From Chryseobacterium sp. ERMR1:04 (GTDB lineage: Bacteria; Bacteroidota; Bacteroidia; Flavobacteriales; Weeksellaceae), in the NCBI RefSeq assembly GCF_001297705.1, contig NZ_LIRF01000003.1, positions 1,240,001-1,304,000 on the forward strand: a stretch of DNA of 64,000 nucleotides, read 5' to 3'. Shown in pieces: positions 1-8,277 of this stretch. How positions within the stretch are numbered: position 1 is the first letter of the stretch; each line of letters opens with the position of its first letter. The position numbers and the translations under genes are program-made. Below the pieces are notes generated by a model. It searched no databases, was not told the origin of the DNA, and saw only the letters and a program-made list of their open reading frames with translations.

Positions 1-105
1 AAAACTGTTTCTGCTAAAGGAATCACTTTAAAAAAAGGAGAAAATAAAATCAGACTCTATTTCGAAAATGATGGAGTCAACCTTAATTATTTTGAAGTAA
101 AATAA
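1..105 (+). CDS. C-terminal fragment of a carbohydrate-binding (CBM6-like) secreted protein
   Basis: Frame 1 is open from the first base to a TAA at 103-105, giving 34 residues. The fragment ends in a beta-strand pattern (ITLKKGENKIRL, then NLNYFEVK) that resembles the last strands of CBM6/CBM35-type jelly-roll modules, which usually end with a similar NLNWIE-like motif. It is therefore probably the end of a secreted glycoside hydrolase or other sugar-binding protein whose body lies outside the window. The fold assignment is inference from a very short stretch. A terminator follows directly. Confidence 0.55.
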   Translation, partial: KTVSAKGITLKKGENKIRLYFENDGVNLNYFEVK

Positions 106-123
106 TAATTGTCTTAAATTGCA

Positions 124-154
124 AATCCCTTTTATAACCTAAAAGGGATTTTTT
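124..154 (+). terminator. Rho-independent terminator of the upstream partial gene
   Basis: A 10-bp stem (AATCCCTTTT paired with AAAAGGGATT) with a 7-nt loop is followed by a T run. It lies 18 nt after the stop of the partial gene and just before the beta-lactamase start, so it insulates the two. Confidence 0.75.
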
Positions 155-167
155 AATACAAAATATT

Positions 168-1046
168 ATGAAAAAAATAGGACTCCTTTTTCTTTTAATC
201 TCAGCATTCGCATTTGCACAAAATACAGTGCTGGACAAGAAGATCAATTCAATTATTAAAGATAAAAAAGCAACGGTTGCCGTTTCTATTTTAGGCTTTG
301 AAAATGCATTTAATTACAATAAAAACGGAGAGAAAAAACTCCCGATGCAAAGTGTTTTTAAATTCCATATTGCAGCTGCAGTATTGGATTTCGTGGATAA
401 GGGAAAGTTATCTTTAGATCAGAAAATTACACTCAACAAATCTAATTTATTAGAAAATACGTGGTCTCCTCTTCGCGATAAATATAAAGATACCAACACA
501 GAAGTTCCGTTAAGTGAGATCATTGATCAAACTGTTGCGATGAGTGATAATAACGGCTGCGATATCCTTTTACAACTCATTGGAGGCACGCAAACCGTTC
601 AAAAATTCATGGATTCTAAAGGCGTAACAGGTTTTCAGATAAAATTCAATGAAGAAGAGATGCACAAAGATTGGAAAGTACAATATGAAAATTACAGCAC
701 AACCAATTCTGCAGTTCAGGTATTGAAAAAATTCTATGATGGAAAATTACTTTCTAAAAAATCTACAGATTATCTTATGAAAGTAATGCTAGGAACCCAA
801 ACAGGATTAAATAAAATGGTAGAGCAACTTCCAAAAAATACCCCTGTAGCTCGCAAAACGGGAGCTTCCGGAAAGAATAAAGACGGACTTACTGGTGCCG
901 AAAACGAAATAGGAATTTTAACTTTGCCCAACGGAAAACATTATGCAATTGCCTTATTTGTAAGTAATTCTACAGAAACAGATGCCGTAAATTGCAAAGT
1001 AATTTCTGATATTTCAAAAACAGTTTGGGACCATTTTAATAAGTAA
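168..1046 (+). CDS. bla: Class A beta-lactamase (CGA/CIA-like, extended-spectrum subclass)
   Basis: Periplasmic serine beta-lactamase of 292 aa that hydrolyses beta-lactams through an acyl-enzyme. A Sec signal peptide ends near residue 17 (AFA/Q). Visible motifs are S62-V-F-K65 (the catalytic SxxK), S126-D-N (the SDN loop), E162 in an EEEMHKD stretch (the Glu166 equivalent, in the PER-type omega-loop arrangement), and K230-T-G (the KTG triad). This places it in the subclass A2 group with the chromosomal CGA and CIA enzymes of Chryseobacterium and the PER enzymes. No lipobox and no adjacent AmpR-like regulator are present, so it is probably an intrinsic chromosomal gene expressed on its own. 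The exact substrate range cannot be read from sequence alone. Confidence 0.93.
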   Translation: MKKIGLLFLLISAFAFAQNTVLDKKINSIIKDKKATVAVSILGFENAFNYNKNGEKKLPMQSVFKFHIAAAVLDFVDKGKLSLDQKITLNKSNLLENTWSPLRDKYKDTNTEVPLSEIIDQTVAMSDNNGCDILLQLIGGTQTVQKFMDSKGVTGFQIKFNEEEMHKDWKVQYENYSTTNSAVQVLKKFYDGKLLSKKSTDYLMKVMLGTQTGLNKMVEQLPKNTPVARKTGASGKNKDGLTGAENEIGILTLPNGKHYAIALFVSNSTETDAVNCKVISDISKTVWDHFNK

Positions 1047-1110
1047 ATTTTAAAGCTTATTTTTAAAGAGTTTTAAGGGCTAAAAATAACAAGCAATAAA
1101 ACAAATTGAT

Positions 1111-1521
1111 ATGAAAAAAATAGTATTAATAGCAACAGTATTCGGTTTTACATTCTTTTCGGCGCAGAAAAGTGAAAACTATTTGCAGTTAAGATATGGA
1201 AGTATTTGTTGCGGGACTCCATCAACAGATCCTGTAATGAATTATATAAACAAGTTTCAGAAAAAAAATAAAATTAAAAATCTGGAAATCTACAAACAAG
1301 GCGGAATGGGAAGAGAAGGTGAATTTAATTTGTATATAGGAACCGATAATCTTTCAAAAAAACAGACTACCATGTTTGTAACAGGTTTACAATCTGCCAT
1401 TGAAACACAAAATAACACAAGAAAGAAAAATCACGACGGAACAGTAGCTTTTGAAGCAACAGAAATTGTGAAAAAAGCAGACTTATCTAACGCAAGAAAT
1501 TTAACTATCTATAAAAAATAA
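1111..1521 (+). CDS. Small secreted protein of unknown function
   Basis: A 136-aa protein with a clear Sec signal peptide (cleavage near FFSAQ). The mature part is short, basic and lacks a family motif I recognise. It contains a GSICCGTPS segment with two adjacent cysteines and a glycine-rich GGMGREGEF segment. The start codon is the first ATG after the beta-lactamase, and the stop lies only 10 nt before the next gene, so it is probably co-transcribed with the downstream dehydrogenase. Function unknown; location inferred as periplasmic or extracellular. Confidence 0.75.
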   Translation: MKKIVLIATVFGFTFFSAQKSENYLQLRYGSICCGTPSTDPVMNYINKFQKKNKIKNLEIYKQGGMGREGEFNLYIGTDNLSKKQTTMFVTGLQSAIETQNNTRKKNHDGTVAFEATEIVKKADLSNARNLTIYKK

Positions 1522-1531
1522 TTTAAGGAAA

Positions 1532-2425
1532 ATGATCAAAAACATTGTAGTTATCGGAGCTGGAACCATGGGAAATGGTATTGCACATACTTTCGCTCAA
1601 AGCGGTTTTAATGTAAATTTAGTAGATGTATCTCAAGATGCTTTGGATAAAGGTTTAAAAACTATTACCACCAATCTTGACAGAATTATTGCAAAAGGAA
1701 ATCTTACTGAAGAGCAAAAAGCAGAAACTTTAGGGAACATAACTACTTTCACAGAACTTAAAAATGCTGCTGCAAACGCAGATTTAATTGTAGAGGCTGC
1801 AACAGAAAACCAAGATTTGAAATTGAAAATCTTTGGTCAGATGGATGAATTTGCTCCTGAAAACTGTATTTTGGCAACCAATACCTCTTCAATTTCTATT
1901 ACTAAAATCGCTGCCTCTACAAAAAGAGCAGATAAAGTAATCGGAATGCACTTTATGAACCCGGTTCCCATTATGAAATTGGTGGAAATCATCAAAGGCT
2001 ACTCTACTTCAAAAGAGACTTTCGATATTATTTATGAAATGAGCAAAACATTAGGAAAAGTTCCTGTAGAAGTGAACGACTATCCGGGTTTTGTAGCCAA
2101 CAGAATTTTAATGCCTATGATCAACGAATCTATCGAAACACTTTACAATGGTGTTGCCGGAGTTGAGGAAATTGATACGGTAATGAAATTAGGAATGGCT
2201 CATCCAATGGGACCTCTTCAATTAGCAGACTTCATTGGTCTTGATGTTTGTTTAGCAATCTTAAATGTAATGTATGATGGCTTTAAAAACCCTAAATATG
2301 CTCCCAATCCACTATTGGTAAATATGGTAATGGCAGGGAAATTAGGCGTAAAATCTGGTGAAGGTTTCTACGACTATTCGGAAAGCAAAAAGGCAGAAAA
2401 AGTAGCTAAAATGTTTGCAAAATAA
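1532..2425 (+). CDS. 3-hydroxybutyryl-CoA / 3-hydroxyacyl-CoA dehydrogenase
   Basis: Cytoplasmic NAD(P)-dependent dehydrogenase of 297 aa that interconverts (S)-3-hydroxyacyl-CoA and 3-oxoacyl-CoA, used in fatty-acid or butanoate metabolism. The N-terminal Rossmann motif GAGTMGNGIA (residues 8-17) binds the dinucleotide. The HFMNPVP motif carries the catalytic histidine, and the C-terminal helical domain contains the NRILMPMINE segment typical of the family. The length matches Hbd/PaaH proteins. No thiolase or crotonase gene is nearby, so the pathway assignment (butanoate, phenylacetate or general beta-oxidation) stays open. A terminator follows at 2513-2547. Confidence 0.92.
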   Translation: MIKNIVVIGAGTMGNGIAHTFAQSGFNVNLVDVSQDALDKGLKTITTNLDRIIAKGNLTEEQKAETLGNITTFTELKNAAANADLIVEAATENQDLKLKIFGQMDEFAPENCILATNTSSISITKIAASTKRADKVIGMHFMNPVPIMKLVEIIKGYSTSKETFDIIYEMSKTLGKVPVEVNDYPGFVANRILMPMINESIETLYNGVAGVEEIDTVMKLGMAHPMGPLQLADFIGLDVCLAILNVMYDGFKNPKYAPNPLLVNMVMAGKLGVKSGEGFYDYSESKKAEKVAKMFAK

Positions 2426-2512
2426 GAGAAATGAATTCTCAATTGTTAATCGTAAATTTTTAAAGTTTACATGAGAAAAGAACGATTGACTTGCATCAAC
2501 ATACAAATCTAT

Positions 2513-2547
2513 TGTCCGGTACTTAATACAGTGCCGGACATTTTTTT
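2513..2547 (+). terminator. Rho-independent terminator after the 3-hydroxyacyl-CoA dehydrogenase
   Basis: TGTCCGGTAC pairs with GTGCCGGACA (one G-U pair) around a 7-nt loop and is followed by seven T. It ends the transcript of the preceding gene pair. Confidence 0.85.
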
Positions 2548-2671
2548 ATTTGATTTCTGATAAAAAAATGAGATGATATATGACAGATTTCAAGTCTTTA
2601 TTGAAGATAAAAATCAACGTAAAGTTTTGCAAAAAATTAAAATCGACAAGAACAAATATCAATAATTTTAT

Positions 2672-2679
2672 TATCTTTG
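2672..2679 (+). promoter_or_regulatory. Bacteroidota -7 promoter box (TATCTTTG)
   Basis: A perfect TAnnTTTG match 23 nt upstream of the acidic small protein gene. No convincing TTG -33 element is seen at the usual 17-23 nt spacing, so this is a one-box call. Confidence 0.45.
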
Positions 2680-2702
2680 GTCAAAGTTAAAACATTAAAA
2701 AA

Positions 2703-2942
2703 ATGAAGTTACCAAAGTTTTTATTAGCAGATAATTCGGAATTTCCAGAAGATTTATTCGTAGTTCATACAGAATATCCAAGATTTATCTTAAACGTTGA
2801 GGAAGAAGAAGTTGAGTGGTTAGATGATTTAGAAGGTGATGATGAAGAAACTATGGCAGATGAGGCTACTAAAGTGGTAGAAGCAGCATTCAAATGGTGT
2901 GATGAAGAGTTGGCTAAATACGACGAAGAAGAGGAAGACTAA
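2703..2942 (+). CDS. Small, highly acidic cytoplasmic protein of unknown function
   Basis: A 79-aa protein without signal peptide or membrane segment. The C-terminal half is dominated by Asp and Glu and ends in an EEEED tail, while the N-terminal half has a hydrophobic, beta-rich look (FLLADNSEFPEDLFVVHTE). I do not recognise a family name, but the gene has its own promoter box and a strong terminator, the marks of a real short gene rather than a chance ORF. The acidic surface could fit a nucleic-acid mimic or a protein-binding adaptor; that is speculation. Confidence 0.8.
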   Translation: MKLPKFLLADNSEFPEDLFVVHTEYPRFILNVEEEEVEWLDDLEGDDEETMADEATKVVEAAFKWCDEELAKYDEEEED

Positions 2943-2957
2943 GAAACTCTTAAGCAT

Positions 2958-2990
2958 AAAAAAAGGAACTCAAATTGAGTTCCTTTTTTA
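2958..2990. terminator. Bidirectional terminator between convergent genes
   Basis: AAAAAAAGGAACTC pairs with GAGTTCCTTTTTT around a 5-nt loop, with A and T runs on both sides. It serves the acidic-protein gene on + and the META lipoprotein gene on -. Confidence 0.88.
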
Positions 2991-3401
2991 TTATTCAGCT
3001 TTATTAAATTTCAATAATAAAAGATTGTCTTTATATAATTCTAATGTATTTCCGGAAATAACATATTTATTAGCTTTCCCTACCATATCCATAAAATTCT
3101 GCTCTACGCTCATATTGTCACAAGCCATTCTTGTAGAACCCATTTGTCCGGCAGAAAAACTACCTGTAGTAACATCTACTTTTGCTGTTCCAAAGTAATT
3201 ATTACATCCAGCATTTCCATTGATCTTCTCCCCTTCAATATTCAGCGTAGGAACTTTTCCTTTTACATTATCTGCCAGCGTCCATTTTGTGTTTGACAAT
3301 GACGGTTGAGATTTTCCTACTTTAGAAGCAGAAGGACTCGACATTGTTCCACACGATGCCAATACCGCTGCTGTACATATACTTAAAAAAATATTTTTCA
3401 T
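2991..3401 (-). CDS. META-domain (HslJ-like) lipoprotein
   Basis: I start this at the ATG at 3401, which gives 136 aa beginning MKNIFLSICTAAVLASC, a lipoprotein signal with the lipidated cysteine at position 17. An upstream in-frame ATG at 3449 would bury the signal peptide and overlap the promoter. The mature part matches the META domain of HslJ-type proteins: NTKWTL near the start, then INGNAGCNNYFG and STRMAC, with the conserved cysteines. HslJ family members are envelope proteins linked to heat or antibiotic stress, but their biochemistry is unclear. Inferred to be anchored in the outer membrane facing the periplasm. Confidence 0.88.
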   Translation of the reverse strand: MKNIFLSICTAAVLASCGTMSSPSASKVGKSQPSLSNTKWTLADNVKGKVPTLNIEGEKINGNAGCNNYFGTAKVDVTTGSFSAGQMGSTRMACDNMSVEQNFMDMVGKANKYVISGNTLELYKDNLLLLKFNKAE

Positions 3402-3422
3402 TTTTCTCTTTTTAGATTTAAC

Positions 3423-3450
3423 CAAATTTACGGAAATTATATTATTCAAA
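3423..3450 (-). promoter_or_regulatory. Promoter of the META lipoprotein gene
   Basis: On the minus strand a TTTG (3447-3450) is followed after 16 nt by TAAATTTG (3423-3430), the Bacteroidota -33/-7 arrangement, ending 21 nt before the chosen ATG. It supports the start at 3401. Confidence 0.65.
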
Positions 3451-3673
3451 CGGGTTTCAGAGGATTTTATTATTTTCTTACATCCTTCTTATTGAATTTT
3501 ATTTTGAACCTTTTGATAGGAATTAATTGAAAATTAACATGATACTTTTTATAAGAATTGTTAGAATTATTATTAAAAATACTTCGACTCTTCTGAGCAT
3601 AACATCGTTAAAATTCAATGTCAAAAACAAAAGAAAGTCATACTTATCGGAGTTGTAGTACCTTCTATTAAAC

Positions 3674-3703
3674 AAAAAAAACGGACTAAAAAAAGTCCGT
3701 TTT
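3674..3703 (-). terminator. Rho-independent terminator of pheT
   Basis: AAAACGGAC pairs with GTCCGTTTT around an A-rich loop, with a T run on the minus strand, about 33 nt after the pheT stop. The rest of 3451-3673 holds nothing I recognise. Confidence 0.85.
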
Positions 3704-3736
3704 GATACTATATATTGTAATGTTGTAATCTTTATA

Positions 3737-6139
3737 TTAAGATCTTAATTCTGCATCAAATTCCTTTTGGAAAGATTTGATTAGAGAATCCATAACCTGG
3801 GAGATTTCTTTTTCTTCCAATGTTTTTTCTTCATTCAACAACTCGAAACTCATTGCATAAGATTTCTTACCTTCAGGAAGGTTTTTCCCTTCATACACAT
3901 CAAATAAATTGATATTTTTGATGAATGGAGATTTATTCTTCTTAGCCGTCTCATACAATTCCTGATACGTGATGTTCTTATCAATCAATAAAGCTAAATC
4001 TCTTCTGATTTTATTGAATTTTGGAATATCTTTAAACTTCAATTCATTTTTAGAACGTAATTCCTGAGCAAATTCCAATTCAATTTCAGCATAGAAACAA
4101 TCTTGATCAATATCAAAATCTTTCAACATCTGAGGAGCTACTTTTCCTATTCTTACGAGAACTTTTCCTTCCACTTCATACGCTAAAGCATCAGAGAATC
4201 TTCCATCAGATAAAGCAACTTCTTTATAATCAATAGCCAATCTTTCTAGTAAAACTTTAACATACGCCTTCAAGTTATAGAAGTCTGTTGCAGATTTTGG
4301 CTGTAACCAGTTTTCAGCAACATTTCTTCCAGAAATCAAAATTGCCATTTGTTTTCTTTCTTCGTATTGCGCTCTTTTGTGATAAATCTTACCAAATTCG
4401 AAGAACTTAATATCTTGATTCTTTCTGTTGATATTGTAAATAGCATTTTCTAGAAGCCCCTCTAATAAAGACTTTCTCATAAATGCTAAATCATTACTTA
4501 GCGGATTCAATAACCTTACTGCATCTGTTTCGTCTTTTACAGAAGTTAATGAATTATTCATCACTTCATTGAAACCAAGGCTCTGTAAGCTTCTTGCCCA
4601 GTTGTTTTCCAATTCGTCCTGATCTTTCGCACTAAGCTTTACAGGGGTAAAAGAAATCTTTTGTGGAGCATCTATTTTGTTATATCCATAGATTCTTAAT
4701 ATCTCTTCGATAACGTCGATCTCTCTTGTAACGTCTGCTCTGTAAGCAGGAACAGAGATTTCAAAACCATTTTGAATTTCATTTAGCACCTGAATTTCAA
4801 GGGCTTTTAAAATTTCCTTTACTTTTTCTCTGTGAATTTTAGTTCCTAAAATCTGCTCGATTTTAGAGAACCTGATGATCACATAGTTATCTTCAATTTT
4901 CTTTGGATACTCTTCCAACAAGTCTCCTGTCAATTTTCCACCTGCAATCTCCTGAATCATTTTGACAGCATGCGTAATCGCAGTTCTTGTGATATTTGGA
5001 TCTACTCCTCTTTCAAATCTGAAAGATGCATCTGTATTTAAACCGTGAAATTTGGCTCCTTTTCTTACCGCTACCGGGTTGAAATAAGCACTTTCTAAGA
5101 AAATAGTTTTCGTTTCATTAGAAACTCCTGAATGAGCACCACCGAAAACTCCGGCAATACACATCGGGTTATCACTTCCGTCTTTGATGATGATCTCAGA
5201 ACCGTTTAAAGTTCTTTCAACACCGTCTAACGTTGTAAATTTAGTCCCTTCTTTTACGGTTCCAACTTTCACTTTTTTGTCAGCAATTTTATCTGCATCA
5301 AAAGCGTGAAGAGGCTGTCCTAAACCGTGAAGAACATAGTTTGTAATATCTACAATATTATTAATCGGGCTTAATCCGATTGCCTTTAATCTGCTTTTCA
5401 ACCAAGCCGGAGATTCTGCAACTTTTACATCTTCAATTACGGCTCCGATATATCTCGGACATAATTCGGCATCTTCAACTTCCAAAGTAAAACTGTGAGC
5501 ACCTTCACTATTTAACGTTTCAGAACTTACTTTTTCAAATTCAGATTTCTGCTTATTGGTAGAAAGGAAAGCAAATAGATCTCTTGCAACTCCATAATGA
5601 GACATTGCATCGGTTCTGTTTGGTGTTAATCCGATCTCAAAAACTTCGTCTGTTGTCAGTTCAAAATAATCAGCGAAATTCTTTCCAACTTCATATTTTT
5701 CTTCATCCAGCACCATAATTCCTCCGTGATCGTTGCTAAGACCTAATTCGTCCTCTGCGCAAATCATTCCCTGAGAAACTTCTCCTCTGATTTTGGCTTC
5801 TTTAATTTCAAAAAAACCACCTTCTTTGTCATAAATTTTTGTTCCAACAACCGCAACAGGAACTATTTGTCCAGCCTCTACATTCGGAGCTCCGCAAACG
5901 ATGTTCAACACCTTTCCGTTTCCTACTTCTACCGTTGTTTTATTTAGTTTGTCTGCATTAGGGTGTTTCTCGCAAGTTAAAACTTTACCTACGATAATAC
6001 CTTCCAGACTTCCTTTGATACTTTCAAATTTATCTATCCCTTCAACCTCCAGACCAATATCCGTCAGGAATTCACCAATTCTTTCAGGTTTCAATTCCGT
6101 TTTCACATAATCCTTCAGCCAGTTGTTTGATATTTTCAT
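3737..6139 (-). CDS. pheT: Phenylalanine--tRNA ligase beta subunit
   Basis: The 800-aa beta subunit of the heterotetrameric cytoplasmic PheRS, which charges tRNA-Phe. The bacterial domain order is visible: an N-terminal segment beginning MKISNNWLKDYV, an EMAP/OB-fold tRNA-binding domain (about 40-150, with HPNADKL), the B3/B4 editing domain (about 210-390), B5 domain (about 400-480), the catalytic-like core, and a C-terminal ferredoxin-fold anticodon-binding domain (FKDIPKFNKIRRDLALL onward). The length is standard. pheS is not adjacent, as is common in Bacteroidota. The 5' leader contains two similar hairpins (6165-6235). Confidence 0.97.
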   Translation of the reverse strand: MKISNNWLKDYVKTELKPERIGEFLTDIGLEVEGIDKFESIKGSLEGIIVGKVLTCEKHPNADKLNKTTVEVGNGKVLNIVCGAPNVEAGQIVPVAVVGTKIYDKEGGFFEIKEAKIRGEVSQGMICAEDELGLSNDHGGIMVLDEEKYEVGKNFADYFELTTDEVFEIGLTPNRTDAMSHYGVARDLFAFLSTNKQKSEFEKVSSETLNSEGAHSFTLEVEDAELCPRYIGAVIEDVKVAESPAWLKSRLKAIGLSPINNIVDITNYVLHGLGQPLHAFDADKIADKKVKVGTVKEGTKFTTLDGVERTLNGSEIIIKDGSDNPMCIAGVFGGAHSGVSNETKTIFLESAYFNPVAVRKGAKFHGLNTDASFRFERGVDPNITRTAITHAVKMIQEIAGGKLTGDLLEEYPKKIEDNYVIIRFSKIEQILGTKIHREKVKEILKALEIQVLNEIQNGFEISVPAYRADVTREIDVIEEILRIYGYNKIDAPQKISFTPVKLSAKDQDELENNWARSLQSLGFNEVMNNSLTSVKDETDAVRLLNPLSNDLAFMRKSLLEGLLENAIYNINRKNQDIKFFEFGKIYHKRAQYEERKQMAILISGRNVAENWLQPKSATDFYNLKAYVKVLLERLAIDYKEVALSDGRFSDALAYEVEGKVLVRIGKVAPQMLKDFDIDQDCFYAEIELEFAQELRSKNELKFKDIPKFNKIRRDLALLIDKNITYQELYETAKKNKSPFIKNINLFDVYEGKNLPEGKKSYAMSFELLNEEKTLEEKEISQVMDSLIKSFQKEFDAELRS

Positions 6140-6164
6140 TTACTAAATCTATTTTTTAATTGGT

Positions 6165-6235
6165 CAAATGGAACTTCACAGTTTCATCTGATAATTTCTA
6201 TTTATTAGGACAGATGGAACCTTTGGGTCTCATCT
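6165..6235 (-). promoter_or_regulatory. Two similar hairpins in the pheT leader
   Basis: On the minus strand two related stem-loops lie 26-96 nt upstream of the pheT ATG. The distal one (6212-6235) pairs AGATGAGACC with GGTTCCATCT. The proximal one (6165-6190) pairs CAGATGAAACT with AGTTCCATTTG. Each has one internal mismatch and a 4-nt loop. They could be a leader regulatory structure or a decayed tandem repeat. No T-run follows either, so they are not plain terminators. Confidence 0.45.
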
Positions 6236-6354
6236 ATTAAATTTTGAAAATTTTATTTGAATTTTTCGAGTTACAAATGTCGTGTTTTTTTGAGAAATAT
6301 CGAAATTTAGAACAAACTTAAAACAAATAGTTTTGTTAATTTTAACTTATTAAA

Positions 6355-6387
6355 ACAAGAAGAGATCCTGAAAACTCAGAACCTCTT
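6355..6387 (-). terminator. Probable terminator of dnaN
   Basis: On the minus strand a 12-bp stem (AAGAGGTTCTGA with TCAGGATCTCTT, two G-U pairs) and a 4-nt loop lies just after the dnaN stop. The following T run is weak (TTGTTTTAAT). Confidence 0.55.
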
Positions 6388-6408
6388 ATATTTTTATTTA
6401 CCCAAATA

Positions 6409-7539
6409 TTATAATCCAATGACTGGCATTGATAACATTAAGATATTTTCGTTTTCTTCAAGACCATCCAATGGCTCAATAATTCCCGGTCTGTTGGGTT
6501 GAGACATTTTCATTGTGATATCGTCTGAACTTAAAATTGTTAACATTTCAGTTAAGAATTTAGAGCTAAAACCGATGTTGATATCTTCACCGTTATAATC
6601 ACAAGGAATCTGCATGTCTGCTTTGTTAGCATATTCTGTATCTTCTGCATGAAGGTGAAGAATGTTTGCCGACAATTTAAATCTAACCTGATTCGTAGAT
6701 TTATTAGACATAATAGAGGCTCTCTTAATTGCTCCTAATAAAAGGTTTCTGTTGATCGTTAATACGTTCGGGTTTTCTTTAGGAATTACCGCTGTATAAT
6801 TAGGATATTTTCCGTCAATCAATCTACAGATCCAAATATGTTTACCAAAAGTAAACTTAGCCATATTCTCATTAAAATCGATGGTTACATCTTCATTAGA
6901 GCTTGCTAATATATTTTTGAAAATATTTAAAGGTTTTTTAGGCATGATGAATTCCATTGGCTCAGGATTCATCAAATCCATTCTTTTGTACACCACCAAT
7001 CTGTGAGAATCTGTAGAAACAAAGTTTGTTTCATTTTCTCCAAACTGGAAAAGAACCCCCGTCATTACAGGACGAAGAGAGTCGTTACTTGTAGCAAAAA
7101 GAGTGTTCGTAAGAGCTTCAGACAAAACTCCCGCAGACATTGTAATACTTTGAGCAGCATCAAATTCCGGCAATTCCGGATAATCCTCAGCATTGTCCAA
7201 AGCTACTGCGAAATTATCTTTTTCATCTAAAATCTCAAGCTGACTTCCGGTTCCCTCATCATTATCTTTTACAGACAACGTCAAAGGTTGCTCGCCGTAT
7301 GTCTTGATAAAATCTTGAAAAATTTTAGCAGGAACAGCAAATTTACCCGAATCATCAGACTTAACATCTAAAGAAGTCACAAGAGTAGTCTCGCCATCAG
7401 ATGCTGTGATGGTAACATTATTCCCGTTTAATTCAAAAAGATAATTCTCTAAAATAGGTCTCGATTGAGAGCTTGATATTACGCCACTTACAGTTTGCAA
7501 AGCTTTCTGCAGTTCTCCACTTGAAATAATAAATTTCAT
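6409..7539 (-). CDS. dnaN: DNA polymerase III sliding clamp, beta subunit
   Basis: A 376-aa ring-clamp subunit that tethers DNA polymerase III to DNA in the replisome and recruits other clamp-binding proteins. Three repeated clamp folds span roughly 1-125, 126-245 and 246-376; the N-terminal segment MKFIISSGELQKALQ and the SHRLVVYKR segment in domain 2 are typical. The length is normal. The gene stands alone, not next to dnaA or recF (recF is 53 kb away in this window), as usual for Bacteroidota. Its -7 box lies at 7561-7568. Confidence 0.97.
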   Translation of the reverse strand: MKFIISSGELQKALQTVSGVISSSQSRPILENYLFELNGNNVTITASDGETTLVTSLDVKSDDSGKFAVPAKIFQDFIKTYGEQPLTLSVKDNDEGTGSQLEILDEKDNFAVALDNAEDYPELPEFDAAQSITMSAGVLSEALTNTLFATSNDSLRPVMTGVLFQFGENETNFVSTDSHRLVVYKRMDLMNPEPMEFIMPKKPLNIFKNILASSNEDVTIDFNENMAKFTFGKHIWICRLIDGKYPNYTAVIPKENPNVLTINRNLLLGAIKRASIMSNKSTNQVRFKLSANILHLHAEDTEYANKADMQIPCDYNGEDINIGFSSKFLTEMLTILSSDDITMKMSQPNRPGIIEPLDGLEENENILMLSMPVIGL

Positions 7540-7560
7540 AGATTTAAAAATAAATTTTTA

Positions 7561-7568
7561 CAAATATA
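7561..7568 (-). promoter_or_regulatory. dnaN -7 promoter box (TATATTTG on minus)
   Basis: A perfect TAnnTTTG match 21 nt upstream of the dnaN ATG, on the minus strand. No clear -33 element. Confidence 0.5.
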
Positions 7569-7627
7569 ATAAATACAAAATAGATTAAAAAATATAATCC
7601 TGAGAGTTATTAACAACCATCAAAAGA

Positions 7628-7636
7628 TTATCCACA
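7628..7636 (+). promoter_or_regulatory. Single perfect DnaA box upstream of dnaN
   Basis: TTATCCACA, identical to the E. coli R1 DnaA box, sits in the divergent dnaN/DgkA intergenic region. There is only one, so this is not an origin. It could allow DnaA control of dnaN or be chance. Confidence 0.35.
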
Positions 7637-7710
7637 TCACTTCTACTTTGGTTTTTTATGATAAAACATCATAAAGGAATAAAGATAAGGATTTTCTTCA
7701 AGCAATTAAT

Positions 7711-7718
7711 TATATTTG
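7711..7718 (+). promoter_or_regulatory. -7 promoter box (TATATTTG) of the DgkA-like gene
   Basis: A perfect TAnnTTTG match 18 nt before the ATG at 7737, implying a very short mRNA leader. Confidence 0.5.
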
Positions 7719-7736
7719 TAAATAATCTTTTCATTT

Positions 7737-8090
7737 ATGCGAAAACCACCGATCCATAAAAGTTTTCTGAATGCTTTTCGAGGTGTTTTTTTAATGATAA
7801 AATCTGAAAGAAATTTTCAATTAGAGCTTCTTGCTTTCATTATTAATCTTTTATTAATTTTTTATTTACAACTTTCTACAGTTGATACTGCTTTAATTTT
7901 GATTGTGTCTTTTGCTGTTTTAACTGCCGAAATTTTCAATACTGCGATTGAAAAAATATGTGATTTTATTCAACCTAAATTTGATAAAAGAATTGGTTTT
8001 ATTAAGGATATCTCTGCGGGAGCGGTAATTTTGATGGCTGTTTTGTCTGTAATTGTTGGAATTTTGGTGTATTGGAAATACATCTTTTAA
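7737..8090 (+). CDS. Diacylglycerol/undecaprenol kinase family membrane protein
   Basis: A 117-aa small integral membrane kinase of the DgkA family, which phosphorylates diacylglycerol or undecaprenol in the inner membrane. Three hydrophobic helices are visible. The family signature appears as AEIFNTAIEKICD (about 75-87), with the glutamate, asparagine and aspartate expected to coordinate metal-ATP, and as KDISAGAVIL (about 100-109). The N-terminal amphipathic helix and the S-E-R-N-F segment also fit. The substrate cannot be told from sequence: Gram-positive members use undecaprenol, Proteobacterial ones diacylglycerol. Divergent from dnaN. Confidence 0.9.
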   Translation: MRKPPIHKSFLNAFRGVFLMIKSERNFQLELLAFIINLLLIFYLQLSTVDTALILIVSFAVLTAEIFNTAIEKICDFIQPKFDKRIGFIKDISAGAVILMAVLSVIVGILVYWKYIF

Positions 8091-8243
8091 TAAATTTCAC
8101 TATCAACATTCTTCAAATCTTTTCTCTTAAATATACGAAATTTTTAAATTTATTTTTTTCAGAATAAACCTTAAATAAATGCATATCATTAGTAATATTC
8201 ACGAAAATATTAATTATCACCAAATAATGATATAATATTTTAA

Positions 8244-8251
8244 TATATTTG
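8244..8251 (+). promoter_or_regulatory. -7 promoter box (TATATTTG) of the two-gene unit 8278-9209
   Basis: A perfect TAnnTTTG match ending 26 nt before the ATG at 8278. The preceding 150 nt are very AT-rich with no clear -33 element. Confidence 0.5.
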
Positions 8252-8277
8252 CTTGAAAACCATTTTATCATATTAAC

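Noticed and set aside
7540..7736. Chromosomal origin next to dnaN
   Set aside because: Only one DnaA box, no AT-rich unwinding repeats beyond background, and dnaA is not adjacent.
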